DNA of 64,000 nucleotides from Echinarachnius parma (Eukaryota > Echinodermata > Echinoidea > Clypeasteroida > Echinarachniidae): assembly GCA_037951105.1 (NCBI GenBank), contig JBAMJV010008286.1:26609-90608 (forward strand), in the 5' to 3' direction. A model generated the notes under the pieces. The model worked only from the letters and a program-made list of their open reading frames with translations, searched no databases and was not told where the DNA came from. The position numbers and the translations under genes were made by a program. Positions 12,263 through 23,740 of the stretch are shown here, piece after piece. Position 1 is the stretch's first letter. Each line of letters starts with the position of its first letter.

Positions 12263-12595
12263 ACGACAGAATTGTCCCCATTCAATTACACGAGTGGATG
12301 TAAATCGGGTTAATTATTCACTTTGATGCGATGTTTGGCAATAGTTGTTAATGCGCGTAACCATGAATGGAAAGCAGGGGTTATAAACGGGTTGGTTTGT
12401 TTATTCATACTTCTATGATGGAAAGGTAGCGCTAGGACTATTACGCAAAGGGAGTCAGTGTCACAAACAGAACATAGTAAGTTATGGTGCCATGATCAAT
12501 GGTTCGTTTTCCTTTATAATATACTTTAATTTGATTTAAATCATGTATATGTGTGAGAATCAATCAGATTATAGGTTTGTTCGGTATATAAAACA
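12263..12595. other. Unassigned DNA
   Basis: Nothing recognised. Confidence 0.5.
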
Positions 12596-12757
12596 ATTAT
12601 TGACTGCTTTATTATTCGGGGCATATTGAAAATATAGGCCCTCGGTGATCTCAAAACCATGATATGACCCTCGGCGCAAGCTCCTCGGGTCATATCATGG
12701 TTTTGAGATCACCTCGGGTCTATATTTTTCAATATGCCCCTCATAGCAGTCAATAAT
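12596..12757. repeat. 162 bp snapback hairpin with ~70 bp arms
   Basis: The left arm runs ATTATTGACTGCT, GGGGCATATTGAAAATATAG, TGATCTCAAAACCATGATAT, GACCC. The right arm repeats these as reverse complements in the same order back to AGCAGTCAATAAT. The loop is about 16 bases. No room for coding. It resembles, in size and design, the hairpins at 33803 and 44562. Confidence 0.85.
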
Positions 12758-13149
12758 GTATACTGATACATTTATAATTTCTCGAGTACATTCAATATTG
12801 CATCAAGGCCGTAGGCCGGGTGCATTTGCACGAGTGAAATTTGAAATGTAGAGGTGTGAATTGTGGAATATTTAGCGACAATTGGCATGTATACTATTTG
12901 TTATATAACATGATAATGTTGAGGAATCAATAACTGTTGATGAACCCAAATTGACCTTGCTCAAATTGTGAGTGTATTCACTCCATCCGCCGTAGTAGGA
13001 TTTGCGTACTTTTGCAAGCGCCAGCGCGTGTTAAAAATATTGCGCGCATTGCGCAGATTTCCCATTCAAGAACCAGCGCATTAATTCAAAATACGCACTC
13101 CAATTAGGCCATCCTCTGTGCGGCTCGTTTGGCTCTCTAAGGGAAATAT
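12758..13149. other. Unassigned DNA with GCGC-rich patch
   Basis: A patch at 13010-13085 contains several TTGCGCGCATTGCGCAG-like words. No gene was recognised. Confidence 0.5.
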
Positions 13150-13520
13150 GTATGGTGGGGGTACCAAACTTCGCGCGGCACAAAACTTCGCTCAGTTAAC
13201 TTGCCAGCGTGCGTGCATGAAAATGCCTCAAAAATGACAGTGAAAACAGCTACAATGGGCTTTTAAATGCGCGTACAAATGAATGGGAAAACTGCTGCGC
13301 GAAGTGTGGTCCCCTTTTTTGTCAATACAAATGGAAGGGTTTCAAACACAGGCCGAAATAAGTAATTTTAATTGAGTGATCTTAAAACTAAAACATGTTT
13401 ATTATACTACACATATTCTGAATAAACTGGCATCAGAATCATTATACAAATCAGTATATTTCTTGTCGAAATGATGTGTTAAAAGTTAACTGCGCGAAGT
13501 TTGGTACCCCCATCATACAC
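13150..13520. mobile_element. ~370 bp TIR element (MITE-like)
   Basis: The left end reads GTATGGTGGGGGTACCAAAC then TTCGCGC. The right end (about 13490-13518) is the reverse complement with one change. An AGTTAACTT word lies just inside both ends. Non-coding interior. Confidence 0.7.
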
Positions 13521-13689
13521 ACATTTGTTGTTGTTATTGCAATCAGTCAAACTTGACTATTGTTGATAGTTTAAATTCGCTTAAGTTTTCTTTTCTTTTC
13601 TTTTTTTGTCTATTCTTCGTTATTCATTTTTTCAAAAATATACTTCATATTTAATCAAGTAAAAACCATATGGCACCAGTCTGAATATT

Positions 13690-13905
13690 ACAATATAATT
13701 CCCAATGCATCAACGTGTATTTCGTCTTTCAAAACAGGCAACGTAAAATTTTCCGAAATTGCCAGATACGCATTTGCGATCCCTTTGTAATCTGTTTCGC
13801 TCTCCCCGCAGTCAGCGATGTTGAACACGGAACATTCGCAACAAAATAGAAGAATCGGGCAATCCCCAGGGACCAAACTTTGGAGGCGCAAAGGACCACT
13901 TTATC
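13690..13905 (-). repeat. Diverged copy of a dispersed ~215 bp sequence
   Basis: Read on the minus strand, this matches 55345-55560 plus over long stretches: 'ttgcgcctccaaa', 'gtccctgggga', 'ctgactgcgggg', 'tcggaaaattt' and 'gttttgaaagacgaaatacac'. Frames are not conserved between the copies (stops fall in different places), so it is treated as a dispersed repeat, not a gene. Confidence 0.6.
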
Positions 13906-14084
13906 CACGGGTACACCCCGGGAGACTCATATTTGTTGATTTGTTACATTCTCCTCTAAATATTCATATGTTCAACAATCAGTACGCTTTTCGATGCACA
14001 AAAGACCTCTGGGCTGCCGGTCTAATAGGTTGCTCGATGCTATGCAGAGCAGCAAGTGCTATTTATCGGGCACTGACGAGGTAA

Positions 14085-14215
14085 AAATTGACAAAAATGG
14101 GAACCTGACATGGTGTCACTAACAGGGCCCTAAAACAAAAACTCCACGACCAAAATGACTGTTCTTGGTATAATTTTCATTGAAAAAGACACCCTATCCA
14201 ATGGACATGATTATT
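14085..14215. repeat. Dispersed repeat, left-part copy
   Basis: 'gacaaaaatgggaacctgacatgg..tcac', 'ccctaaaacaaaaactccacg' and 'ttcttggtat' match 62810-62910 in the same order, so it is a truncated copy of that sequence. Confidence 0.6.
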
Positions 14216-14230
14216 GTGGTACTTTTTTTT

Positions 14231-14253
14231 GGGGGGGGGGGGGGGGGGGGGGG
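14231..14253. repeat. poly-G, 23 G
   Basis: Uninterrupted G run preceded by T8. Glycine-run frames across it are artefacts. Confidence 0.95.
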
Positions 14254-14892
14254 AGTACGCCTTTCCGGTTTTGGGCCCACCCTGTATAACCCTAACCAAA
14301 GAGTTACTTATCGCGATAATTACATTATCGTTAATTTGTGCAAACTTTCGTGGGCTTATTCATCATTATATGCGTATTAGTACATCATTTATAAAATAAC
14401 TCTTTCTGTTTATATTCTCTTCAAACTGAAAGAAAAGGAAAACTATATAATAAAAACATATAAATATAGTTAAAACAATCCAACACAGAAACAACACATG
14501 GATGACAATTACAATGCCAGTTCTGTGTTGTGCTTTTCTCATATAGGGACTCCCGCCGCTGATGTGTAAGCATCAATACATTAGTAGGAACTATATTAAA
14601 CCAAATAAGAACTGTAAGTTCTTTCCCGAGAAATACACGTTATGCACCTCGACACAATAGTAGTTACATACCAAAACTACATACTACAATAAACTACATA
14701 ATTAGTTCATGTTACATATAGTATTCCAAAATAACCACTTATTAACTAAATATGTTGGTGCCTTACTTACAAAGGGACTCCCGCCACTACGTTAAGTTGG
14801 GCATCACTACTTTGTTCAACTATCTATAGGGGATTTCATGTTCTTTCAATATACATACACTACTATTTACCGAAATTTATCAAAACTCATCT
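14254..14892. other. AT-rich DNA with a repeated 'agggactcccgcc' word
   Basis: The word AGGGACTCCCGCC occurs at about 14546 and 14773 (226 bp apart), each followed by a 'gcatca' phrase. This suggests a decayed two-copy tandem. No gene was seen. Confidence 0.45.
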
Positions 14893-14985
14893 GGGGTGCG
14901 GTTCGTAATTCCGAAGGTTCGTTATTCCGAACACGGAAATTTCGTATACCTGAGGGTTCGTTAAATCCGAAAATGAAATAGGGTT
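14893..14985. repeat. GGTTCGTTATTCCGAA short tandem repeat
   Basis: Three to four degenerate units of GGTTCGT(A/T)A(A)TTCCGAA in tandem. Confidence 0.65.
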
Positions 14986-14997
14986 TATTATGTCATT

Positions 14998-15098
14998 CAA
15001 ATTGTTTGATTTTTCAAATTGGACACTCAGTTGGTCATTCTCGCACACAAATATTTCGTGCAGCGCCCTCTATACCAACACTGAACTACCCTTTTAAG
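14998..15098. repeat. Right-end fragment of a TTAAAGGRR-type MITE family
   Basis: 'cacactcagttggtcattctcgcacaca..atttcgtgcagcgccctct..accaacactgaactacccttttaag' matches the right end of the complete element at 43914-44458. Only this end is present. Confidence 0.6.
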
Positions 15099-15654
15099 AT
15101 TGTGAATGTCTGTTTTCTGTTTTCTTATCTTTGCTATGTAGGGCAGAACATCAAACAACGGGATACCACAACTACTGTTAATAATCATGGTATAGTATTT
15201 GGCCATCTGACTGTAGTTGGACAAATGGCCGCATCTTCATTCAGGTATACGTGATATTTATATGCAGTTACAAGAGTACTCGCAAATGATGTTCCATTAT
15301 AATATGTCAAGGCACTTACTTACAAGGCACTCATCTAACATGTCTTGTGGATGTTCAGGGGGCAAAGACATGATATCATAGTACAATAAAAAGTAAACAA
15401 GTCATAATAACTAAACACCCGTAATCATGACTTTAAAAAAACATAGTCCTACCACCAGAATTCAACTAAGGTATTACAATAACACAATAACTAACTGTTG
15501 TCGAAACTAAGGGTTTAACGCACTGAACACATCCTCCAAAAATTGTTGGCAAACATTACTACCAGTGCTTATTGCGAGACAGATTTTATATACAATTTTA
15601 CTGTTTGTACTGATATATTGTATACTGATGCCTTGATAGCTGTCTCTAATTACC
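15099..15654. other. Unassigned AT-rich DNA
   Basis: Nothing recognised. Confidence 0.5.
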
Positions 15655-16506
15655 CTATACCGTATGTCCCCAAACAAATTACAATCGGAATTTCTGCAAC
15701 GATAACTTTACAAATAGTAGATCAATCATAATGCTATGTCAGGGTATGAAACTATAACTTATTACCTACATTTGGCAGAGAACCCTATTCGATTTGCTTC
15801 AGTGGTCATGGAGAATGGGGATCTTGGCAAATCATGTCAGATGTCCCTTCCCTCCAGGTTTTGTAAGAAAACGCGTTGTCCATTGTGTTCACGCCTTACA
15901 AATACGAAGTTGTTCATTGTGTTCTCGCACAAAAATACTTTTGAGAAAGTGACTGCTTGTTTCCTGCATTTTCAACTAACGAAATAAACAATGAATGAAA
16001 TGAAGTAAAAGGGAATCATATTTCTGAGTCTTGCAAACATTGGTAAGGTGTAAAGATGAAGGATTAAAGAGAAAAATTAAATCATTAACTCATGGAAGAC
16101 TTGATTTGAGTTCTTCCTCCTGTATGGCTTTCCTTATCTTTTTTTCTGAGAGATCAATACTTCTTTCAACAACAAAACCTCACACGAGTACACCCATTGA
16201 TATAAAGGTATGCACAGAACTTAAATTTATTTGTTAGTTGCCCTGATAGTTGTGAGCAAAATATTTCCATTCATATGTGTGCCAAGAGCATCCAAGTGTC
16301 AAACTTGGAAGAAACTGACCATGACATGATTAACAAAGATCCCCATTCTCCATGACCACTGAAGCAAATCGAATAGGGTTTTCTGCAAGATGTAGTTAAT
16401 AAGTTATAGTTTCATACCCTGAAATAGCATAATGATTGATCAATTATCTTTAAAGATATCGTTGCAGAAAGTCCGATTGTAATCTTTTGGGGGACATACG
16501 GTATAT
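15655..16506. mobile_element. ~850 bp element with ~190 bp inverted-repeat arms
   Basis: The left arm (15655-15843) runs 'ataccgtatgtcccc', 'ttacaatcggaatttctgca', 'gggtatgaaactataactta', 'ccctattcgatttgcttcag', 'catggagaatggggatctt'. The right arm (16320-16506) is the same in reverse complement with scattered differences. The ~475 bp centre is non-coding. This is a foldback-style non-autonomous element. Confidence 0.8.
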
Positions 16507-16538
16507 GATCATGTTTACTTCCTCACATTCAGTGTGGC

Positions 16539-16793
16539 CTACAATCGGATAAACAGCTGCTTACTGATGTAACCATCTGCTCCATACACTGCATAACTTG
16601 ACACTGTCTCCTCCTCCGCTGCGGGCTTTGAGCCTGTCTGCCCTATAAGCTGTAGACCTTGAGACCCTCCTACATGTCGGATTTCAGTACGACTAGATGA
16701 CGTGATGGCGCCAGTTATGAAAAGAAGTGGCTCACCAAAAATGATCGGCAGGCACTTGAGGAGAGGATGGCGACTGGCTTTACAATATTGATT
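16539..16793 (-). pseudogene. Coding-like remnant, unidentified
   Basis: A minus-strand frame of about 85 codons without a start runs to TAG at 16539-16541. It includes CLPIIFGEPLLFITGAITSS, RHVGGSQGLQLIGQTGS and SSYAVYGADGYISKQLFIRL. Composition and codon use look like real protein, unlike the AT-rich flanks. No ATG and no convincing acceptor were found upstream (the frame opens after TAA near 16794). It may be an internal exon or a fragment of a mobile-element gene; I do not recognise the family. Confidence 0.35.
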
Positions 16794-16827
16794 TTATATA
16801 CAAAAAGACACATGAATCAACCCCCAA

Positions 16828-16848
16828 CCCCCCCCCCCCCCCCCCCCC
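16828..16848. repeat. poly-C, 21 C
   Basis: Uninterrupted run. Confidence 0.95.
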
Positions 16849-16952
16849 TCAAAAAATATGTATACTATTTTATCTTCATAATTTATATATACATGTAATA
16901 TCTCATGCATTGCACCATGATAACAGTGCTTACAGGGATAGTTGAGTTTTAG

Positions 16953-17030
16953 TCAAACTTATTTGCCCTGACGAAGATCCTGCTAGGATTGAAAGCTAGG
17001 CTGTATACGACTCTCAAACTTATTTTTTGT
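16953..17030 (+). ncRNA. Hammerhead-like motif
   Basis: CTGACGA at 16968-16974 is followed by the short stem ATCCT-GCT-AGGAT and then GAAA at 16991-16994, which is the order of the hammerhead ribozyme core (CUGANGA, stem II, GAAA). The word TCAAACTTATTT lies on both sides (about 16954 and 17013). Hammerhead motifs are known in Penelope-like retroelement ends. The stem joins are imperfect here and the cleavage site was not established. Confidence 0.3.
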
Positions 17031-17044
17031 TAGAAATCAAAACC

Positions 17045-17300
17045 TGCACCATTGCGGTACAAACTAATAGCTATAACTTCACCATGGTCGAAAGGTATAT
17101 ACAATAATAAAAGACTCGGTAAAAAAAACCTGTTATCATTTAAAAAGAGCCGCTACAACTCGACTACGCTCTCTAAAGACTATTTGGCTCTAAACTTTTT
17201 TCATACAAAATAGTGCATTTGTTTTAATAATGATAACATAGATTTCATTAAGAACTATTTGAAACTTATTCGATTTTTTTTAAAGAAGTCTGTACATATT
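17045..17300. repeat. Left/internal fragment of a TTAAAGGRR-type MITE family
   Basis: Matches 43975-44215 in order: 'actaatagctataac', 'cgaaaggtata', 'gttatcattaaaaagagcc', 'catacaaaat'. It is diverged and lacks both ends. Confidence 0.6.
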
Positions 17301-18151
17301 ATTTGTCTTTTTCAAAAAGTCAAGGTGTCCACCGGTTGGGTAGACTTATAAATAAAAAAAATTCAAATACAATTTTGCATTCGAAAGGCCTGGGAATGAT
17401 TCTCATTTTACATGTTCTATTCAGTGAACTTTCAAATGGAATTAAAACCAACCAATTTAGTGTCAACGGGCATTTCGGGAAGTACCAATACTCAAGTGTA
17501 CCTTTAACGAAATGATAAGGAGAAATTGTATTTTTGTATGAATACAGTATGTCTAAAAAAGAATGGTACAGTGTGGTACAATTAAAGGGGAAACTTTGTT
17601 TACAAGTGAAAAATGGTGATGCGTGGTTAATACAACATGTATTGGTGTAATATGATATATCCAGAGAGTAATGTGTGAACATTTCAAGTTATTTTGATGT
17701 TATTTTGCAGGAAATGACAGCGAAAATGCAAAGTGATATTCACTTACTAATTGCACTTACTTTGTACATGGCGGAAAACGCTGAAAATACATTGCGGACC
17801 CGCTAGATTTCCGATTGGTTTTTGAGGATTTGGACAATGTAACTAAGTCCTTTTAACTTAAGGTATAAATGCAATTAGAGAATTGGTGTCATATTAAAGT
17901 AAAATAATATGCCATTCCGATGGTTTTGCAGTCGTGACATATGGTCGTTTGTTTACAAAATATAAAAATCCTCGTTGTAGCATTCGTTGTGTGCATTACT
18001 TTACATTACTTACCAGAATGAAATAGAAATGTTAAAATTACTTTGTGCTCGAGATGTAGATCTACTGATCAACATTGTCGCAAATAATTGTTATTCATTG
18101 AAACATTTCAACCTGTTCTTTTATCTCGTAATCCTATTGTTCTAATAGCTG
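17301..18151. repeat. Unassigned DNA with a dispersed-repeat fragment
   Basis: 17395-17460 ('gaatgattctcattttacat', 'gaactttcaaatggaattaa') matches 62950-63010. 'TTAAAGGGGAAAC' at 17582 resembles a TTAAAGGRR terminus without a partner. The remainder is AT-rich and unassigned. Confidence 0.45.
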
Positions 18152-18773
18152 TTAAAGGGACAGATCCACTTTTACAAAACGTCTGAACAGCTTTCAGTTG
18201 ACGGATGGGGATCAATGTAACACGCAAAAAACAAATCAGAGCGAACAGCCCTCTAATTTGGATTCTACGAATAAAAAACGAATGCGTCCCTCCATTTAAA
18301 CTATATATCGGTCAATAAAGGAGTTCAACTGATTTAGCATAATATTACAACAATATAGTACTAATTCTCGTAAAGGTATTGTGAAGCCGACATTTATTAA
18401 CGCATGTCACGGAAAAAGATCTCAAAAAGAAAGAATATATAATTACATGTAGTCAGTTTAAGCGAAGTTTGGGTATTTTGCTTGGTAAACGCTCACACAT
18501 TAGTACTTATGCGCGGGTCACGTAGGGATCATGCATACCGATCTGGCACTCCGTGAAATCTATGTACGAACTTACTCATCGGCCGAAAATACGTATGTAC
18601 CTAATTAACCGACGTCCCTCAGTTTATTCAGTTTTAGGTTTATAACTCCACAAAAAAGAGATTTCAAGCCCTAATTTGTTCAGGCATGCTATTAAATGAC
18701 ATTTCCTTTCATATAAGACAATAACCTCGCAACTTCTGAATTTTGGCTTGCAAAAGTGGATCTCTCCCTTTAA
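18152..18773. mobile_element. 622 bp TTAAAGGRR-type MITE
   Basis: The left end TTAAAGGGACAGATCCACTT continues TTACAAA. The right end is the reverse complement, TTGCAAAAGTGGATC then TCTCCCTTTAA. TTAA at both edges is consistent with a TTAA target duplication. No ORF of note. T2/Kolobok-type MITEs are known to have TTAAAGGRR termini and TTAA targets. Confidence 0.75.
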
Positions 18774-18958
18774 GATGTACATATAAAAAAAAAAAAATCC
18801 GTTTCGACCAATTAACAGCGTGTTTTTTCTGCTCACTGGGTGGAATTGCTCTTGGAGTACTGGTACTATCACCTCTTAAAAACAAACTAGGTGTACTTGA
18901 ACAAGTTTTTTGTAAAATATTTTATACAGATGGCAAAACAGAAATTGGCCTATATAAA

Positions 18959-20263
18959 CCCCTCACAAAAAGTTCCGCAATTCAGGTTTGAGCGTTAATA
19001 TCTCGCCTATTACTTTATTAACGCCCATGAATTTGGTATTATTGGTATTATTAGAAAGCTTGTATTCTGCCCTTTAGATTGATATGACATTTGTTATGAA
19101 TAGATTATCATGGAATGTGCATGACATCCAAATATGGGGCAAAGTCAAAAGTTAAATGTTGCAAAATCCAGTAATATTGACAACAGCGGCGTCCCCTTCT
19201 TTGTTTGGGAGAATAAAGTGTTCGGAATGATGTTAAGTCGGTCATGCGTGAATGTCAATGGCGAATTATCATTTTATTTGGAAGATGAAATGTGTCTTAA
19301 TGTGTTTTAGGGGGTGCAATAACGTTTTGTATGTTGTTAGGAAGATGTATTGTGTTTATTGACTGATTGAGAAGTTATCATTATGTTTGATTTGTACAAA
19401 TATTGTTGCAACAAGTTTCGCAATCCACGTTTGATCGTTCATATCTCTCATATTACTTCATTACCGTTCATGAATGTGTTATCATTGGAAAGCTCCTTTT
19501 CACCCCTTTTACATTAATTTGACATCTATAATGGATATTTTATCATGGAATGTGCATTACATTCGAATATGGGGCAAAGTCAAAATTGACACGTTGCAAA
19601 ATGCATTGATATTGTCAATATGATTTATCATGACATGTAATTGGGAGGATAAGTGATGTTTTGAATGATGTTGAGGCAATCATGCATGATGTCAATGGCG
19701 TTTTATCCTTTCACCTGGATGATGGAATGATTTTGAAGTGGTCATGAATACACCAATGAATTATTCACTTGTTTTGACAATGAACAGTGACGTTTGTACT
19801 GTAATTGTGGTGGATGTTGTGTAAACTTGGACAACTGGCAAAATTGCGGCAATAATCTATGTAAAAGTCAAAGATAATGATCATTTCTTAATCAGTCAAT
19901 AAAACACGTTACATCTTCCTAACATCAAACACAAACGTTATTGCACCACCTCAACTTCATAAAGACGCATTTCATCCTCCAAAGAAAATTATAATTTGCC
20001 ATTGACATTCACGTATGACCAACTTAACATCGTTCAGAACTTCTTTATTCTCCCAACAAAAGGAGGGTATATTGTTGACAATATCAATGCATTTTGCAAC
20101 ATTTCACTTTTGACTTTGCCCCATATTCGGGTGTCATGCACATTCCATGATAACAATTCATAGCAAATGTCATATCAATGTAAAGGGGGGAATACAAGCT
20201 TTCCAATAATACTAAAATCATGAACGGTAATAAAGCTTGAATTGCGGAACTTTTTGTGAGGGG
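18959..20263. mobile_element. 1.3 kb foldback element, CCCCTCACAAAAAGTTCCGC ends
   Basis: The left end CCCCTCACAAAAAGTTCCGC (18959) is matched by GCGGAACTTTTTGTGAGGGG (to 20263). The arms are ~400 bp. Left 'gacatttgttatgaatag', 'catggaatgtgcatgacatc' and 'atatggggcaaagtcaaaag' recur inverted on the right (20100-20200). A second, direct copy of the left-arm sequence lies at 19411-19620. The open frames inside are not conserved between copies. Confidence 0.8.
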
Positions 20264-20885
20264 CTTAGTTATTAGGTGATAACTTCTATCCGGATTTGAA
20301 TATATTATACTGGTATTATCTTTGACCTTTTCCATTTACTACGGAAAACACCTTCACGTTCTGCCGTATTAAACATATACAGTAAGTATGAGTTGGTACA
20401 ATGCATAGAGTTGCCATCTTCAATTTCAACATAGGAAAATTGTCAAAACCGGTAGATTATTTGTTACTCATTAATAATTCAAGATTTATCAGGAAGAAAT
20501 TATTTCAATATGAGAATAGGAATACAACTTAAAGCCGACTTATCCGACGTCATCTCTTATTGATGATGTTCATACTAATGTAATTAATTCTGGTATTCAT
20601 TCAGGTGTTATAAAAACTGATGTGTCTGACAAATTTTTCAAATTTCTGTTATTTTATCATCGCCCTATTGTGAATAAAGATGTTAATTTAAGAAATTGCT
20701 CGCACATATAGACATTTGAATTTCCACATGTTGCACGAGGATTAACAAACATTAAGTTGGATTGTGTATGTTGATATAACGCTTTTAATATGGCTAACTA
20801 TGTGTTTAATGATTATTTGTTTTGTTAAAAGATGTGTGATAAACATGCTCCAAATAATGTGCAAAATCATTTAGTCAAGACAACA
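20264..20885. other. Unassigned AT-rich DNA
   Basis: Nothing recognised. Confidence 0.5.
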
Positions 20886-20949
20886 TCAAAAAAGCCATCG
20901 ATATATAAAGCAGGTATTTAGCCTACTAAAAAGAAACATAGTAAACATA

Positions 20950-21185
20950 TCGTAATGTCTGTATTGTAGCGGAAAAACCTTTTCGATTATCTGGTACCGG
21001 CCACAGTCTACCCTCGTTGAAAAGGACGGCGGGAAGTCCAACGATCGGCTCCTCCGGAATTTGTCAGGATGCCGTTGTCGCCGACTTGTTGGACGCGACA
21101 CCGGTTCCGGCCAAGATTCACCGAGCTCGTAGTATGTGAATTCGTTTGGTCGCAATCTACGACCTGTTGGCTCTTCCGCGCACTG
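20950..21185 (-). pseudogene. Possible C-terminal tail of a retroelement polyprotein
   Basis: The minus-strand frame (part of an ORF at 20886-21224) reads CAEEPTGRRLRPNEFTYYEL then GESWPEP and a basic SRPTSRRQRHPDKFRR stretch. The 'RRxRPxxFTYYxxG' phrase resembles tails that follow integrase in some LTR retroelements. That is a weak resemblance without catalytic residues. The segment is more GC-rich than its surroundings. Confidence 0.2.
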
Positions 21186-21334
21186 GATGGAGATCTCTCG
21201 ATGTTGGGTTGGATGTGACTTCACTCGTTGGTTGCCCCCGTCGGTTGATGGCTGTTGCTCGCCCCGTTGCTCGATGTTTGATTTTGTTAAACCAATCCGT
21301 TGCTGAGTCGCTGGGTTTTCGTGTGTACCTCTAG

Positions 21335-21413
21335 TCCCGCGATGCTCAGCAAGACCCGTTAGGAATCTTGTCTCCAGTATCCAACGTTGCTCAGCAAGAC
21401 CCGTTAGGAATCT
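21335..21413. repeat. ~50 bp minisatellite, left part
   Basis: Units of GCTCAGCAAGACCCGTTAGG then AATCTTGTCTCCAGTATCCAACGTT. Two copies precede the inserted element at 21414. Confidence 0.75.
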
Positions 21414-22758
21414 GGGCCGGTATTCAATTCCGTACTTAGAATAAGTAAGAATTTTACTAAGTAAATTGCTAAGCTAAGAACTTTACTTATCTCGTATTCA
21501 AATCGCATTTTAGACTTTTACTTACTATAGACAAAATCTAAGTAAAATACTTGTGACGTCACAATGGTTTGTAAATTAGTGCTGATGGTATCCGCTAACC
21601 ATTTTGTGCGACGCTTGTCTATGGGAATTCATGTGTTAAAACAAAATCGCAAACCAATTTTGTGCGACGCTTGTCAAGTGTTAAAACAGAATTGCAATCT
21701 TGATTGAAACGTTACGTTATTACGGTATTATAGGGAGCAGTCAAAGCTTCAAAATGAGCAGAAAAACATCAAAGTCGAGGAATAAAATCAATGCTTGCTT
21801 ATGGTTTTCTTGAGTTTATATGAGGTATGCCATGTCGATTGTCGGATCCATAATATGCAGGCCTATTGATCTAGGCTATGCTCTTGTGAAAGTTTGATCG
21901 TTTGAAGCTCCGAAAGTGGAGACAGTTATTGATTTTTGACATAATATGATCCATATGATGCCTCCAGTCCAATAACGAACCAGCAAACTATTTTCAAACA
22001 TGGAATATACTTGTATGATAAAGAAGTATTACAAATAACTTACCCGCCGGCTGTGACCATAATATCCCATAAATATATCACCTGCAATGTTTGAAGAATA
22101 TGTCCACCAAAATGGCATCGATTCCTACAATAGTAGATCACATTATATCCACAGCATCCATACAAGTAAACAAAAGATGAACAAATCAAGCAGATAATAT
22201 TCGGTAACAGCTTGATTTTTTTCACTGTATGATTGCCATTCACTATTTTTGTTCTTAAACGTGCACTGTACACAGCCTTTTGGCGCGTAGATATGTGATT
22301 GCATGTGCGCAATGACTCTTAATGCGCCAGAATTGAAGCGCACTGCGCACAGTTCGCTTTGATAATGCGCTTATTTTATATTATCTTAAATTATAACTTT
22401 CAGGGGAAGGGGGTTGCATTTCTATTTTGGAGCATTTAATGTCGAGCAGTAAGTCAATGTCGTTTCACCACCATATTAAATACCCGTTTCACACTAATTC
22501 CAGTGTTAAGCTATATGCTTAAGTGTCCTAATGATTTTTCCTAAGTTTAAGCAAATTACTTAGTCACAATGAAGGATTTGAATAGCAACCTGGCTTAAGT
22601 AAAGTACTTAGGTAATTTACTAAGACAAAATCATACTTTACTTAGTAAAATACTTAGCCGATTAATTGAATCTCAATTTTGGCTAAGTAATTTACTAAAG
22701 CCAAATACTAAGTAAATTGCTTAAATTTTGTACTAAAGTACGGAATTGAATACGGGCC
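21414..22758. mobile_element. 1.35 kb TIR element inside a minisatellite
   Basis: The left end GGGCCGGTATTCAATTCCGT and the right end ACGGAATTGAATACGGGCCC are inverted copies. Both subterminal regions carry many AAGTAAATTACTTAG-type words (21440-21560 and 22540-22740). The ~50 bp minisatellite is interrupted exactly here and continues after 22758. The interior holds no recognisable gene; the minus-strand frames at 22040-22343 have no domain. Confidence 0.78.
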
Positions 22759-22870
22759 CTTGTCTCCAGTATATCCAACGTTGCTCAGCAAGATTCGTTT
22801 AGGAAGCTTGTCTCCAGTTTATCCAACGTTGCTCAGCAAGATTCGGTTAGGAATCTTGTTTCCAGTATCC
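22759..22870. repeat. ~50 bp minisatellite, right part
   Basis: Two to three further units of TTGTCTCCAGT..ATCCAACGTTGCTCAGCAAG, continuing the array from before 21414. Confidence 0.75.
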
Positions 22871-23148
22871 AACGACGCTCGTTGGATCGGACCCGGACGT
22901 TGGGCGTCTTTTCTTGTGATCTTCGCTCGTTCGGTTTGGTTGTGTGATCTTCGTTGGTTTTTGGTTTGGTCTAGTCTTGTGATCTTCGCTCCGATTCTTC
23001 CCAGGCCCAGTCAGTTATCAGAACTAGACTCTCGATATGCCGTTTAAGCACTCTGCTCATATTATGACATCACTAAATGTTCATTTGGCAGCAGACACCC
23101 GTACCCGTTCAAACATGCAACAGGGTAGCAACCTCTTTCACTCAGGAA
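22871..23148. other. Short TTGTGATCTTCGCTC repeats, otherwise unassigned
   Basis: The phrase TGTGATCTTCG(C/T)T recurs at about 22913, 22943 and 22978. No gene was recognised. Confidence 0.45.
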
Positions 23149-23289
23149 TTAAAGGGGACGTCCGGACGATTTTCAGCAGTTTCCAGGGGAAAGTACAATA
23201 TTTTAGGAGTCTATAACCTTTTTCCCGATGAGAAAAGACCATCAGAATCATTCACAATCAGTTTTCGAAAAAATAAAGTAATTCTACTT

Positions 23290-23480
23290 GTTCGAATCGG
23301 CCGCGAGCAGCCTCAGGTAGAATCTGTCCCATGATGCATTGCGCATGACGTAGCAGCCTCACTTTCATCAGCCATCTGCCGCAAAATTTGCAGCCCGCGG
23401 TCGTCCGGCCGCCCGCTAGCGCAGCACAGGCAGCTGGACTGCTGCTGCGCGGCGGCTTTATCCGATCGAATCTCATAAAG
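23290..23480. promoter_or_regulatory. CpG-rich patch
   Basis: A GC-rich stretch with many CpG and GCGC words in an AT-rich neighbourhood, inside the 3.05 kb TTAA element. It could be a promoter-like island; no TATA or gene start was tied to it. Confidence 0.25.
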
Positions 23481-23740
23481 CGGTCTGCAAAAATGCAGTG
23501 TTTCGCGCTCAAATTCATCTTTTTATACGGCAATAAAATGACAAGTATCGATGCTTTGCTGGATTTATGTAACAATATTTACGGAAATATAATGTAGTTA
23601 CAGAACATTCAGAATTACCTCAGTTTTGAGCAAAATGGTACTTTTCCCGAAGTAAAACATTCAAAACTCAAGCGCTTGTTACGCGAGCGAGACTTTCACT
23701 AAGCGATTGAACATAGCAGAAAATCAGATCGTTTGCGAAC

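Noticed and set aside
18743..20335. Frames ending KPLTKSSAIQ at 18743-18991 and 20084-20335
   Set aside because: Both derive from the inverted ends of the 18959-20263 element (CCTCACAAAAAGTTCCGCAATTCA) read on opposite strands.
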